Positions 52,027 through 61,561 are shown, counted from the stretch's first letter. The stretch is 64,000 nt of DNA from SZUA-547 sp963669265 (GCA_963669265.1 OY769916.1:248001-312000), one strand, 5' to 3'. Numbers and translations are program-made. The notes: generated by a model not told the origin, from the letters alone.

Positions 52027-53301
52027 TCAGCCGCGCTGATCGGTCGCCGTGTGTTCAAGAGAACCTGTTTGGCTCGCCGCACGCTGAAAACTCGCGCCCG
52101 GAGCGCGCGGGTAAGATGTGCGGATCTGATCCGGGTGTAGAGCAATGCCGCTTTGCACAACGCCTTTGCGACCCATCGGCCCAAACGCCTCGCCATCCAC
52201 AAAGATCAGGACGCCGCCCGCATTTCCGACTTTAAGAATGGCGTCGACCTGCGCGGAGGGCAGATCATAGCTTTCGCCCGGCGACATCAGGCCGCTGAAG
52301 AGCACACCGACGCCCGGCGCCTCGACGCGCACCCAGGCTTCCTCAATGGCGCGGATCTCGACGCCCTTAGCGACGCCCGCGACCGGAACAAGATCGTTGC
52401 TCGGCGTGGCGTCTAACGGAGTGGCGTTCGCAAAGGCCAATGGAATCGCTGCTGCTTGAGCGCCGGACTCGGTTGGCGCAGGCGCGGCCGGCAAACCATC
52501 GCCACCGGTTCTGAGCGCGACCGGCGCCAAAGACTTCGCGAGCACGGCGGATGCGGTCGGCGCGCCAGAACGCGCGAAAACACCCGCTGTATTCGGGTCG
52601 ATCGCGGCGATCGGGCCATCGGCGGAGGAGAACCCGAGCGGCGCCGCCTCTTCATTGCGATAGAGCTGCGCCAGCACACCGTCATCCTCGTAGACGGAGG
52701 GATCGATGGTGGCGATCTCGCTCGGTCGCCGCGAAATCGCCGACAGCGAGACGGCGGCGACGGCTGTCGCTTCCGCTGGGGCGGACGCGACCTGCTGCAC
52801 ATTCTTCAGAAACGTCCATCCGCCATATCCGATGCCGCCGACCAGCGCCGCCACGGCGATGATCGACGCCGACGCGCTGATCAAGGGGCCGAAATCAAAT
52901 CCCGGACGCCGATCAAGAACCGACGCCAGATCGCTGGCGCCAAAGGGATCGTCGGAAGCGGAAAGACCTCGGTTCGCAGACGGTTTCTGCGTCTGCGCGG
53001 CCATGCGCGCACGTGCGGGCTGAAATCCGGACTCTTCGCAAAAGCGGCGATAAACCTCTTCCGGATCCAGTTTCAGGTATCGGGCGTAGGAGCGAATGTA
53101 ACCGGCGACAAAGCTCTTGTTCTCGATCGCAACCGGGTCCGAATTCTCGATCGCGTCGATATAGCAGGCCTTGATGCGTAAATCGCGCTGAACGTCAAAC
53201 AGGGACTTGCCGAGGCAGGCCCGCTCTCCTCGAAGCTCGTCACCAAGCCTCAGCTCATAGGAGTCGAACCCCTTGAGTTCACGCTGTTGAGGTATTGTCA
53301 T
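52027..53301 (-). CDS. RodZ-like helix-turn-helix/DUF4115 membrane protein
   Basis: A 424-residue protein. A cytoplasmic HTH_25 domain (about 15-85: LGDELRGERACLGKSLFDVQRDLRIKACYIDAIE...FVAGYIRSYARYL) is followed by a linker. One membrane helix (SASASIIAVAALVGGIGYGGWTFL, about 145-168), a long Ala/Pro-rich periplasmic linker and a C-terminal DUF4115 domain (VEIRAIEEAWVRVEAPGVGVLFSGLMSPGESYDL) complete it. The plan is that of RodZ, which links MreB to the rod-shape machinery; the sequence identity to RodZ is not certain. The ATG at 53301 was preferred over a GTG at 53325. It precedes ispG. Confidence 0.85.
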   Translation of the reverse strand: MTIPQQRELKGFDSYELRLGDELRGERACLGKSLFDVQRDLRIKACYIDAIENSDPVAIENKSFVAGYIRSYARYLKLDPEEVYRRFCEESGFQPARARMAAQTQKPSANRGLSASDDPFGASDLASVLDRRPGFDFGPLISASASIIAVAALVGGIGYGGWTFLKNVQQVASAPAEATAVAAVSLSAISRRPSEIATIDPSVYEDDGVLAQLYRNEEAAPLGFSSADGPIAAIDPNTAGVFARSGAPTASAVLAKSLAPVALRTGGDGLPAAPAPTESGAQAAAIPLAFANATPLDATPSNDLVPVAGVAKGVEIRAIEEAWVRVEAPGVGVLFSGLMSPGESYDLPSAQVDAILKVGNAGGVLIFVDGEAFGPMGRKGVVQSGIALHPDQIRTSYPRAPGASFQRAASQTGSLEHTATDQRG

Positions 53302-53622
53302 CGACTGCTCTTGACCCGGATGCACATTCCGGCGTTACGCATTTGTTTTTCATACTTTCACTCGCCCGCCTCGATACTAAGCGAAGACGCCGCATTAAGG
53401 AAGCCTATATCACCCGATAAATAGCCGAAACTCCGTAAACAATTACGTTCATGCCGTGGGTACGGAGCGAGATTCCGGCGAAAATTCGACGACAATATGA
53501 CCGTCGGCGACCAATCCGCGCCGTCGCTAACGCCGGTGTGAAAGATTCGCAAGCGGAAGCCACGGCCGTGGTCGCTGCGCATTGAGCACCTGCGCAATTC
53601 GCGCATTCTCATCGTCGCTCGG
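53302..53622. other. Intergenic region between the RodZ-like gene and ldtR
   Basis: This 321-base stretch is the longest gap without a gene. It is locally richer in A+T (around 53330-53450) than its surroundings. It presumably carries the RodZ-like gene promoter and the 3' end of ldtR. I see no convincing coding region, hairpin terminator or conserved RNA in it. Confidence 0.6.
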
Positions 53623-54129
53623 TCAGTAAATGAAACGGATCTGGTCGACCCAATATTGTTCAAGCTGCTTCAGTTCCGCATTCATCCGGGTCATCTCGGC
53701 GGGGCTCATCAGCGCCCTCCGGCCGATCTCTTCGTGATGCCGCTGGAATAACCCCTCCACCACCCGGCTGACGGCCATGCCCTTCTCGGTCAGGCTGACG
53801 CGGACGGAGCGTCGATCGACCTCGCACCGCTTGTGATGCATGTAGCCTGCGTCCACCAACTTTTTGAGATTGTAGGAGACGTTCGAGCCCTGATAATAAC
53901 CGCGCGATTTCAGCTCTCCCGCCGTCACTTCGTTGTCGCCAATGTTGAACAGCAATAACGCCTGAACCGCGTTGACGTCGATATGCCCGAGCCGCTCGAA
54001 TTCGTCTTTGATGACATCCAGCAGCAGCCGGTGAAGGCGCTCAATCAGCGCCAGCGTATCGACATAGAGCGGCAAAAGTCCGTCCGACTCTTGAAACCGC
54101 GCCGCCGGGATGGCGACCATCGTAGTCAT
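53623..54129 (-). CDS. ldtR: MarR-family transcriptional regulator LdtR
   Basis: A 168-residue winged-helix regulator. It shows IERLHRLLLDVIKDEFERLGHIDVNAVQALLLFNIGDNEVTAGELKSRGYYQGSNVSYNLKKLVDAGYMHHKRCEVDRRSVRVSLTEKG, the full MarR core. The GYYQGSNVSYNLKKLV recognition helix matches LdtR, known from Liberibacter and rhizobia as a regulator of an L,D-transpeptidase gene. The start at 54129 has GGGAG eight bases upstream; the frame opens to 54219. No L,D-transpeptidase gene is nearby. Confidence 0.85.
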   Translation of the reverse strand: MTTMVAIPAARFQESDGLLPLYVDTLALIERLHRLLLDVIKDEFERLGHIDVNAVQALLLFNIGDNEVTAGELKSRGYYQGSNVSYNLKKLVDAGYMHHKRCEVDRRSVRVSLTEKGMAVSRVVEGLFQRHHEEIGRRALMSPAEMTRMNAELKQLEQYWVDQIRFIY

Positions 54130-54230
54130 GATTGGCACTCCCGCATCCGCTATTTCCCACATCCGGACTACTTCGGGAATTGCAAAGGGAGCGTTAAGAT
54201 TGCGGGGTAGAGCGCTCAAACAGCCATAAA

Positions 54231-55124
54231 TTACGACTTTAAGAGCATATAAATTGACGAAAAGTCGAGATCGCCGCCGCCTTGATCGTCGACGAATTCG
54301 TACATCCGGGTCGCCATCTCACCGAGCGGCGCCGATTGGCCCGCGCCCTTCACCGCGACCATCGCAAGGCGCAGATCCTTGAGCATGAGCGACGCCGCAA
54401 AACCCGCCTTGTAGTTCTTGTTGGACGGAGCCCCCTCCACCGGCCCCGGCGCCGGGCAGTAATCGTTCAGCGACCAGCATCGCGCCGTCGCGGTCGAAGA
54501 GATGTCGTAGAGCTTTTGCGGATCCAGACCCAATTTATCCGCCAGCGCGAAGCCTTCCGAAACACCGATCATCTGGATCGCCAGCATCATGTTGTTGCAG
54601 ATCTTGGCCGCCGCGCCCGCCCCGGACGGTCCGGCGTGCAACACCCGGTCGCCCATAATCTCAAGAACGGGGCGCGCGAAATCGAGATTCTGCTCTGATC
54701 CGCCGACCATGAAAGTCAGGGATCCCGCCTCCGCGCCCGGAACGCCGCCCGACATCGGGCTGTCGAGCATACGCAGGCCCCGGCTTTCGGCCTTTGAGGA
54801 GAGCTCTCGCGCGGTTTCCACATCGACCGTGGAGCAATCGATGAAAAGCGCGCCGGTCGGCGTAACGTCAAATGCGCCCTTCCCGCCTTCGTCGCCAAGA
54901 CACACGGCGCGCAGATGCGCCGCCGCCGGAAGCGCTGTGATAACGACGAACGCGTCCTTGGCGGCCTGGGCGACGGTGTCGGCGACGCGACCGCCCGCGT
55001 CCGTAAATCCGGCGCGCGCGTTTTCGGACAAGTCAAAGCCGACGACCTCGAGCCCGGCTTTCAACAGGTTGCGCGCCATCGGCCCGCCCATATTGCCCAG
55101 ACCGATGAATGCCACTTTTGTCAC
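54231..55124 (-). CDS. mmsB: 3-hydroxyisobutyrate dehydrogenase
   Basis: A 297-residue beta-hydroxyacid dehydrogenase of valine catabolism. It has the NAD motif VAFIGLGNMGGPMARNLLKAG, the substrate motif DSPMSGGVPGAEAGSLTFMVGG, the catalytic Lys in GAAAKICNNMMLA and LNDYCPAPGPVEGAPSNKNYKAGF, which is specific to HIBADH. It lies 47 bp after sdhE on the same strand. Confidence 0.93.
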   Translation of the reverse strand: MTKVAFIGLGNMGGPMARNLLKAGLEVVGFDLSENARAGFTDAGGRVADTVAQAAKDAFVVITALPAAAHLRAVCLGDEGGKGAFDVTPTGALFIDCSTVDVETARELSSKAESRGLRMLDSPMSGGVPGAEAGSLTFMVGGSEQNLDFARPVLEIMGDRVLHAGPSGAGAAAKICNNMMLAIQMIGVSEGFALADKLGLDPQKLYDISSTATARCWSLNDYCPAPGPVEGAPSNKNYKAGFAASLMLKDLRLAMVAVKGAGQSAPLGEMATRMYEFVDDQGGGDLDFSSIYMLLKS

Positions 55125-55171
55125 GCCAACCTCCTCACCGATCGCCCGAACCGAATTTCAGGCCGGAATGC

Positions 55172-55426
55172 CTAGCCAAGGCCGTGGAACGCTTTTACCC
55201 GATCCAGCGCTGGGGAAATCGCGCTTGGCGTCTCTCCGCGTCCGCAGACCCATGCATAGAGATCCTGATCATTCTCTTCCAAAAGCGCTTCGAACTCATC
55301 CATCTGGGCTTCGGGAAGATCGGCCAGCGCTTTGTCGGCGTAGGGGCCGAGCAGAAGATCCATCTCTTTCATCCCGCGTCTCCAGCAGCGAATGCGGAGC
55401 CGTTTGATGCGCGTCTCATCCTGCAT
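55172..55426 (-). CDS. sdhE: Succinate dehydrogenase assembly factor SdhE
   Basis: An 84-residue SdhE/SDHAF2 protein that promotes FAD attachment to SdhA. It has the diagnostic RGMKEMD (RGxxExD, Arg17-Gly18...Glu21-x-Asp23). Length and helical pattern (LEENDQDLYAWVCG) match the family. It sits upstream of mmsB and downstream of tatD, all minus strand. Confidence 0.93.
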   Translation of the reverse strand: MQDETRIKRLRIRCWRRGMKEMDLLLGPYADKALADLPEAQMDEFEALLEENDQDLYAWVCGRGETPSAISPALDRVKAFHGLG

Positions 55427-55485
55427 GGCCGTCCTCCTTCTGTGCGCATCCTAGCGAGCGCGACTGTCGCTGCAAGGGAACCGCC

Positions 55486-56304
55486 TCAATCGGGGTCCGG
55501 CAAATCAAAGAGCGCGCGGGTCGCCGCCGAACTTCGCTTAGCCAGCGCTTCTGACGTCTCGCCCCTGAGCGCGGCCGCCGCCTTACAGATATGCGGCAGG
55601 AAGGACGGCTCGTTCCGGTTGCGAGATGGTTTCTTGGCGCCCTCCCCGTCCAATGGCCAAGGCATATCGCGGGGGTAAAGAAACGGCGCGTCGGTCTCCA
55701 AGAGCAACCGGTCGCCGGGGATCATCCGCACTGAGTCCCGCAACGCATCGCCGCGCCGTTCGTCACAAAGCCAGCCGGTGACGCCCAGATGCAATCCGCG
55801 ATCCAGATAGGCTCGCGCCTCTTCCGGCCCTCGAGTGGAGCAATGCAGCACGCCGCGCACGGGCGCCGCCTGGTCCAGCATCTCCAGCATCCGCTCATGC
55901 GCCGCGCGTTCATGCAGAAACAGCGGGAGACCGGTCTCCACCGCGATTTCCAACTGGGCGGCGAAGGCGCGCTCCTGAGCCTCCGGCGCCGAGTAGTTGC
56001 GATCGAAATCCAGACCACATTCACCGATGGCGACCACTTCCGACCGTGTGGCGAGAACGCGAATCTCCGCGAAGACCGTCTCGTCCCAAGCATCTGCGTG
56101 ATGTGGGTGTACGCCCGCCGTCGCAAAAACCACTCCCGACCGCGTCGCCGCCAGCTCGGCCGCATCATGCGACGCCGTCAGGTCTGTGCCTGTCGCCATC
56201 AACTGACGAACGCCAGCCTCACGCGCGCGAGCGATCACCTGATCCCGGTCCGTATCGAACCGGCCCTTGGTCAGATTCACGCCAATGTCGATCAGGTCGA
56301 GCAT
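55486..56304 (-). CDS. tatD: TatD-family metal-dependent hydrolase/DNase
   Basis: A 272-residue TIM-barrel hydrolase. It begins MLDLIDIGVNLTKGRFDTDRDQV, the variant start of true TatD, where the usual HxH is replaced by IGVNL. It continues FATAGVHPHHA, EVVAIGECGLDFDRNYS, LPLFLHERAAHERML, GVLHCSTRGPEEA and LLLETDAPFLYPRDMPWP. It is expected to be a 3'-5' exonuclease or nuclease; the cellular role is not settled. The ATG at 56304 is preferred over 56334. It diverges from the EamA gene. Confidence 0.9.
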   Translation of the reverse strand: MLDLIDIGVNLTKGRFDTDRDQVIARAREAGVRQLMATGTDLTASHDAAELAATRSGVVFATAGVHPHHADAWDETVFAEIRVLATRSEVVAIGECGLDFDRNYSAPEAQERAFAAQLEIAVETGLPLFLHERAAHERMLEMLDQAAPVRGVLHCSTRGPEEARAYLDRGLHLGVTGWLCDERRGDALRDSVRMIPGDRLLLETDAPFLYPRDMPWPLDGEGAKKPSRNRNEPSFLPHICKAAAALRGETSEALAKRSSAATRALFDLPDPD

Positions 56305-56417
56305 GGATTGGTCGTCGCCCCATTCGAAGATCACATGAACCGGGTGGCGCTCTCGCCGCCCGCGCCACAGGATGCGTCAAACAACTGGATCGGCAAAGCG
56401 AAGAAGAAGACCGCGCT

Positions 56418-57350
56418 ATGACAACGCCCAAGGAAATGACGACCCGCGCGTGGCTGGAGCTGATCGCGCTCTCGGTGATTTGGGGGGCGTCCTTCTTTTC
56501 AATCGCGATCGCGTTGCGAGAAATGGGACCGCTGACCTCGGTGCTTCACCGCGTCTTTTGGGCGGCGTTGCTTCTTTGGATCATTGCATTCGCTCGTGGC
56601 GCTCCTATTCCAAGGGGGTGGCGCGTTTGGGGCGCGTTCCTGGTGATGGGGTTCCTGAACAACGCCGCGCCCTTCACGCTGATGGCGTGGGGCCAAACGC
56701 AGATCGAGACCGGACTGGTTTCGATCTTCAACGCCTCCACCGCGATCTTCGGCGTCGTCGTCGCGGCGATCTTCCTGGCCGACGAACGGTTGACGGCGCG
56801 CAAGGCGCTCGCAGTCGGCTTCGGATTCGCGGGCGTTGTCTCCATGGTCGGTTGGCGAGAACTGGCGACGTTCGATCCCAGAAGCGTGGCGCAACTCGCC
56901 GTCGCGCTTGGCGCGTTTTCCTATGCGTTGGCGGGCGTCTGGGCGCGGAAAAAACTTGGTGATCTGCCACCAATCATCAACGCCGCAGGGATGCTGACCG
57001 GCGCCACGCTGCTGATGACGCCTGTCTCTATCATAGCGGAAGGCGTCCCCTCCCTCGCCATCTCGGTCGATGCGTGGCTGGCGGTCGCCTATTTCGCGGG
57101 GCTCGGAACGGCGGGCGCATACCTGCTTTATTACCGGGTGCTCGGCATGGCCGGCGCCGGAAACCTGCTGCTCTGCACGTTGCTTGTGGCGCCAGTCGCC
57201 ATCGTGCTCGGCTGGGCGTTTCTCGGCGAGCGGCTGGACTCCGCGGCCTTTGTCGGCCTCGGCCTGATCGCAATCGCGCTTTTGATCCTTGACGGCCGGA
57301 TTCCAAGAGCGGCGCGCGCAGCGCTTGCGGCCCGGTTGAGACGGGGGTAG
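56418..57350 (+). CDS. EamA-family (DMT) transporter
   Basis: A 310-residue inner-membrane protein with ten hydrophobic helices in two EamA repeats: WLELIALSVIWGASFFSIAIALREMGPL ... WGQTQIETGLVSIFNASTAIFGVVVAAIFLADERL and VAQLAVALGAFSYALAGVWARKKL ... PVAIVLGWAFLGERLDSAAFVGLGLIAIALL. It is a metabolite exporter of unknown substrate. The ATG at 56418 is chosen because the membrane repeat starts right after; the frame is open from 56046. It is followed after 35 bp by the aminotransferase gene on the same strand. Confidence 0.9.
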   Translation: MTTPKEMTTRAWLELIALSVIWGASFFSIAIALREMGPLTSVLHRVFWAALLLWIIAFARGAPIPRGWRVWGAFLVMGFLNNAAPFTLMAWGQTQIETGLVSIFNASTAIFGVVVAAIFLADERLTARKALAVGFGFAGVVSMVGWRELATFDPRSVAQLAVALGAFSYALAGVWARKKLGDLPPIINAAGMLTGATLLMTPVSIIAEGVPSLAISVDAWLAVAYFAGLGTAGAYLLYYRVLGMAGAGNLLLCTLLVAPVAIVLGWAFLGERLDSAAFVGLGLIAIALLILDGRIPRAARAALAARLRRG

Positions 57351-57385
57351 GACGAAGCTGACACAGGCGGCAATGGAGCAAACCG

Positions 57386-58588
57386 ATGGCCTTCCTCTCA
57401 GACAGTCTCGCCCGCGTGAAACCCTCGGCGACCATCGCCGTCACAACCATGGCCGCCGAGCTGCGCGCCGCTGGCCGCGACGTGATCGGTCTTGGCGCCG
57501 GAGAGCCGGATTTCGACACGCCGGACAATATCAAGGCCGCCGCGAAGGCCGCCATTGACGCAGGCAAGACCAAATACACGCCCGCCGACGGCATTCCTGA
57601 GTTGAAGCAGGCCATCGTCGAGAAGTTCAAGCGCGACAACGGGCTGGATTACACGACCAAGCAGATCTCCGTCGGCACCGGCGGAAAGCAGATCCTTTAC
57701 AACGCATTGGTGGCCACTCTGAACCCCGGCGACGAGGTTCTGATCCCCGCGCCGTTCTGGGTCAGTTATCCGGATATGACCCTGCTGGGCGGCGGCGAGC
57801 CGGTCATCATCGAGACCTCGATCGAGACCAGCTTCAAGATGACGCCAGAGGCGTTGGAGGCCGCGATTACGCCAAAGACCAAATGGCTGATCTTCAACTC
57901 TCCCTCCAACCCGTCCGGCGCCGGCTACACCCATGACGAGTTGAAAGCGCTCACCGATGTGTTGATGCGTCATCCGCAGGTCTGGATCCTGTCCGACGAC
58001 ATGTATGAGCATGTGGTCTACGCGCCCTTCGAATTCGCGACCCCGGCGCAAGTGGAGCCCGGCCTTTATGATCGCACGTTGACGGTCAACGGCGTCTCGA
58101 AAGCCTATTCCATGACCGGTTGGCGCATCGGTTATGCCGGCGGGCCGGAGGAGCTGATCACCGCGATGCGGAAGATACAGTCGCAGTCGACCTCGAACCC
58201 CTGTTCGATCAGCCAATGGGCGGCGGTCGAAGCGCTAAACGGCGACCAAAGCTACATCACCGAGTCGCGCGCACATTTCCAACGCCGCCGGGATCTGGTC
58301 GTGGGCCTGCTGAACGCCTGCCCCGGCCTGCAATGCCCGACGCCTGAGGGCGCCTTCTATGTCTATCCGTCGATCAGGGCGCTGATCGGCAAGAAAACGC
58401 CGAACGGCGTCGAGATCACCGACGATCAGACCTTCTGCACCCAGCTGCTTGAAGCCGAAGGCGTGGCGACTGTCTTCGGCGCAGCCTTTGGCGCCAGCCC
58501 GAATTTCCGCGTCTCTTACGCCACATCGGACGAAGCGCTGACCGAGGCCTGTGGGCGGATCAAGCGGTTCTGCGAAACGCTAGTCTGA
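57386..58588 (+). CDS. Aspartate aminotransferase, class I/II
   Basis: A 400-residue PLP enzyme of the Ib aspartate aminotransferase type. It has SATIAVTTMAAELRAAGRDVIGLGAGEPDFDTPDNIKAAA, FNSPSNPSGAGYTHDEL, WILSDDMYEHVVY, the PLP Lys239 (NGVSKAYSMTGWRIGY) and the C-terminal Arg in NFRVSYATSDEAL. Some members also act on prephenate. It precedes bioB after a 185-bp gap with a strong hairpin. Confidence 0.9.
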   Translation: MAFLSDSLARVKPSATIAVTTMAAELRAAGRDVIGLGAGEPDFDTPDNIKAAAKAAIDAGKTKYTPADGIPELKQAIVEKFKRDNGLDYTTKQISVGTGGKQILYNALVATLNPGDEVLIPAPFWVSYPDMTLLGGGEPVIIETSIETSFKMTPEALEAAITPKTKWLIFNSPSNPSGAGYTHDELKALTDVLMRHPQVWILSDDMYEHVVYAPFEFATPAQVEPGLYDRTLTVNGVSKAYSMTGWRIGYAGGPEELITAMRKIQSQSTSNPCSISQWAAVEALNGDQSYITESRAHFQRRRDLVVGLLNACPGLQCPTPEGAFYVYPSIRALIGKKTPNGVEITDDQTFCTQLLEAEGVATVFGAAFGASPNFRVSYATSDEALTEACGRIKRFCETLV

Positions 58589-58616
58589 CGCGGTCGCAAA
58601 CACGCCGAAAATCAGC

Positions 58617-58641
58617 GCGCGGAGCCTGCCCGGCTCCGCGC
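58617..58641 (+). other. Strong hairpin between aspC-like gene and bioB
   Basis: GCGCGGAGCC (58617-58626), loop TGCCC, GGCTCCGCGC (58632-58641): a perfect 10-bp GC stem, 28 bases after the aminotransferase stop. No T-run follows on either strand, so it is not a canonical intrinsic terminator. It may be a pause/Rho-associated or mRNA-stabilising structure. Confidence 0.6.
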
Positions 58642-58773
58642 CGCGTCGCTGGAAATAAGGGCGCAAGCCCGGTCTGAGTTGACCTTGGGCGCCGATTTCG
58701 TGCACAACCTGCGACATCCGATTGTTGCGGTGCAAGACGGGCGCCGTCGCAGATTGATCGCGGGAGGCTTTCC

Positions 58774-59781
58774 ATGGAGTTGGCGGCGAGGACGACCGAA
58801 CCGGCCACAGCAACCCCACAGTCGCATCTTCGGCGCGACTGGACTCGCGAGGAGGCGGCGGCGATCTACGATGCGCCGTTCAACGATCTGCTGTTTCGCG
58901 CGCAAACCGTGCACCGCCAGAATTTCGATCCAAACAAGGTGCAAATGAGCCGCCTCTTGAGCATCAAGACCGGCGGCTGCCCGGAGGATTGCAGTTATTG
59001 CAGCCAGTCGGCGCGCAACGGCTCATCGCTGTCCGCCTCGAAACTGATGGAGGTCCAGCGCGTCCTCGCCGAGGCGAAAAAGGCCAAGGACGCGGGCGCC
59101 ACCCGTTATTGCATGGGCGCGGCCTGGCGCAGCCCCAAGGACCGCGACATGGACGCGGTCGTCGCCATGGTCGAGGGCGTCAAGGCGATGGGCATGGAGA
59201 CATGCATGACCCTTGGCATGCTCTCCGACAATGACGTCTTCCGACTGAAGGGCGCAGGGCTGGATTACTACAACCACAACGTCGACACGTCCGAGCGCTA
59301 CTACAAGGAAATCATCACCACCCGCACCTACGCCGATCGTCTGGATACGCTGGATCGCGTGCGAGAGGCCGGGATCAATGTCTGCTCCGGCGGCATCATC
59401 GGCATGGGCGAAGAGAAAGTAGACCGCATCGATATGTTGGTGACGCTTTCGAACCTCGCCGAGCATCCCCAATCCGTGCCGATCAACATGCTGATCCCGA
59501 TTGAGGGGACGCCGCTGGCCGATATCGAGCAAATCGACCCGATCGAGTTCATACGCACCATCGCCACCGCGCGGATCATGATGCCGGAAAGCTATGTGCG
59601 GCTGTCCGCCGGCCGCACCGAGATGAGCGACGAGACACAGGCGCTGTGCTTCTTCGCCGGCGCGAACTCCATCTTCGTTGGCGACACGCTGCTGACGGCA
59701 GACAATCCGGAAGAGGATGAGGACAGCGCCCTCTTCGCCCGACTTGGCGTCAAGCCCATGTCGCTTGACGAGCACGCATGA
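58774..59781 (+). CDS. bioB: Biotin synthase
   Basis: A 335-residue radical SAM enzyme inserting sulfur into dethiobiotin. The cluster motif CPEDCSYC has Cys69, Cys73 and Cys76; MGAAWRSPKDRDM, YNHNVDTSERYYKEI, CSGGIIGMGE and the 2Fe-2S-ligand Arg in VRLSAGR are intact. The start at 58774 has GGGAGG six bases upstream. It heads a five-gene operon, overlapping bioF by four bases. Confidence 0.97.
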   Translation: MELAARTTEPATATPQSHLRRDWTREEAAAIYDAPFNDLLFRAQTVHRQNFDPNKVQMSRLLSIKTGGCPEDCSYCSQSARNGSSLSASKLMEVQRVLAEAKKAKDAGATRYCMGAAWRSPKDRDMDAVVAMVEGVKAMGMETCMTLGMLSDNDVFRLKGAGLDYYNHNVDTSERYYKEIITTRTYADRLDTLDRVREAGINVCSGGIIGMGEEKVDRIDMLVTLSNLAEHPQSVPINMLIPIEGTPLADIEQIDPIEFIRTIATARIMMPESYVRLSAGRTEMSDETQALCFFAGANSIFVGDTLLTADNPEEDEDSALFARLGVKPMSLDEHA

Positions 59782-60920
59782 ACGGACAACTCGACCGCTA
59801 TCAGCGGGTTCTCAGCGGTCTGGAGCGAAAAAGCCGCCGCAGGTGCTTGATCTCCAGAACCGGCGTGGACTTCGCGTCGAACGATTATCTGGCGCTCGCC
59901 AGTTCCCCGTCATTGCGCGGCGCGGTGCTGAACGCGGTTGAACGTGGCGTGCCGGTCGGCGCTGGCGGTTCTCGCCTCTTGCGCGGCAATGACCCCGAGC
60001 ACGAGTTTCTGGAGGATGAAGCCGCGGCGTTCTTCGGCTCCGAGCGCGCGCTGTTCTTCGGCGGCGGCTATGTGGCGAATTTCGCCATCCTCACCACGCT
60101 GCCGCAAAAGAGCGACCTGATCGTTTGCGACGAGTTGATCCACGCCAGCTGCCATGAGGGCGTCCGCGCAGGACGGGCCGAGGTGGCGATGGTCCGGCAT
60201 AACGACGCCACGGGTTTCGAGGACGCTATAAAGGCGTGGCGCCAGCGCGGCGGTTTAGGCCGCCCGTGGATCGTGGTCGAAAGTCTCTACTCGATGGATG
60301 GCGACATGGCGCCGCTGGATGAGTTGGTCACGATAGCCGACCGGCACGACGCTTTTCTTCTGGTCGATGAAGCGCACGCCACCGGCGTCTACGGACGAGA
60401 TGGTCAGGGCCTCTCCGCCGCCTATGAAGGGCGGGAGAATATCGTCGTGCTGCACACCTGCGGCAAGGCGCTGGGCGCAAGCGGCGCATTGGTCTGCGCC
60501 TCTCGAACGATCTGCGACTTCATCATCAACCGGGCGCGCCCATTTATCTATGCGACCGCCCCCTCGCCCGTGGTGGCGGCGGCCGTGCGCGAGGCCTTGA
60601 TCCTCCTCCGGACGGAGCCGGATCGACGCGCGAAACTCGCCGCTCTGGTTGCTTTCGCCAATGCCGAAATCGAAAGCCGGTGCGGAGTCTCGCCCAGCGG
60701 ATCCCAGATCCTGCCGGTCATCCTCGGCGACAACCGCCGAACCATGGATGTGGCCAAGGCGATGCAGGCGCGCGGCTTCGACATTCGCGGCGTCCGGCCG
60801 CCCACTGTGCCGGAAGGATCGGCGCGGTTGAGGATCGCCATCACGCTGAACGCCGATCAGGTAACGATATCTGATATGCTGGACGCGTTGGCCGAGGAAC
60901 TGGAAGAGCATCCGCAATGA
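59778..60920 (+). CDS. bioF: 8-amino-7-oxononanoate synthase
   Basis: A 380-residue PLP-dependent alpha-oxoamine synthase that condenses pimeloyl-thioester with L-alanine. It has SNDYLALASSPSLRGAV, GAGGSRLLRGNDPEHEFLE, VDEAHATGVYGRDGQG and the PLP Lys230 (HTCGKALGASGA). The start overlaps the bioB stop and the stop overlaps bioD, so translation is coupled. Confidence 0.95.
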   Translation: MNGQLDRYQRVLSGLERKSRRRCLISRTGVDFASNDYLALASSPSLRGAVLNAVERGVPVGAGGSRLLRGNDPEHEFLEDEAAAFFGSERALFFGGGYVANFAILTTLPQKSDLIVCDELIHASCHEGVRAGRAEVAMVRHNDATGFEDAIKAWRQRGGLGRPWIVVESLYSMDGDMAPLDELVTIADRHDAFLLVDEAHATGVYGRDGQGLSAAYEGRENIVVLHTCGKALGASGALVCASRTICDFIINRARPFIYATAPSPVVAAAVREALILLRTEPDRRAKLAALVAFANAEIESRCGVSPSGSQILPVILGDNRRTMDVAKAMQARGFDIRGVRPPTVPEGSARLRIAITLNADQVTISDMLDALAEELEEHPQ

Positions 60921-61561
60921 CCCATCGGATCGTCGTCACCGGAACCGACACCGGGCTTGGCAAAACCGTTTTTGCGGCGGCGCTGACCCGCGCGCTCGAC
61001 GGGTGCTATTGGAAACCGCTTCAGTCCGGCACCGAGGACGGAACGGATTCCGACTGGCTTGCGCGGCTCGATCCGACGAAGTCCGACCGCATCCTGCCCG
61101 AAGGCTATATCTTCAAGACGCCGGTCTCGCCGCATCAAGCGGCGGAAATCGACGGCGTGACCGTGGACGCCGATGCGCTCACCCCACCGGAATGCGATCG
61201 CGCGCTGGTGATCGAGGGTTCCGGCGGATTGATGGTGCCTGTGACCCGGCAAACCCTGTTGATCGACGTGTTCGCGCGTTGGGCCATGCCGACCGTTTTG
61301 GTCTCTCGAACCGCTTTGGGAACGATCAACCACACCCTTCTTTCCATCGAGGCCATGCGCCGACGTAAGATCCCGATCCTCGGCGTGGCTTTCGTCGGCG
61401 AGGAATACGCCGAGACCGAGCGTGTGATTTGCGACTTTGGAAACGTCAAGCATCTCGGCCGTCTGCCGATGGTGGACCCGATGACCGCAGAGCAGCTTTC
61501 GGGCGCCTTTGACGCGCATTTCAATATCGCCGATTTTGCGTCTGGGGCGCCGACGACATGA
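60917..61561 (+). CDS. bioD: Dethiobiotin synthetase
   Basis: A 214-residue ATP-dependent carboxylase closing the ureido ring. P-loop GTDTGLGKT is at 9-17. YWKPLQSGTEDGTDSD, SPHQAAEIDG, VIEGSGGLMVPV and VSRTALGTINHTLLSIEAM are present. It overlaps both neighbours by four bases. Confidence 0.95.
   Translation: MTHRIVVTGTDTGLGKTVFAAALTRALDGCYWKPLQSGTEDGTDSDWLARLDPTKSDRILPEGYIFKTPVSPHQAAEIDGVTVDADALTPPECDRALVIEGSGGLMVPVTRQTLLIDVFARWAMPTVLVSRTALGTINHTLLSIEAMRRRKIPILGVAFVGEEYAETERVICDFGNVKHLGRLPMVDPMTAEQLSGAFDAHFNIADFASGAPTT

Noticed and set aside
53358..53663. 101-codon minus-strand frame between the RodZ-like gene and ldtR
   Set aside because: It overlaps the ldtR 3' end, has no RBS, domain or coding-like composition. 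I treat the region as non-coding.
58589..58773. BioR or BirA operator upstream of bioB
   Set aside because: No TTATCTATAA-type palindrome or BirA-like repeat is visible; only a GC hairpin was found.
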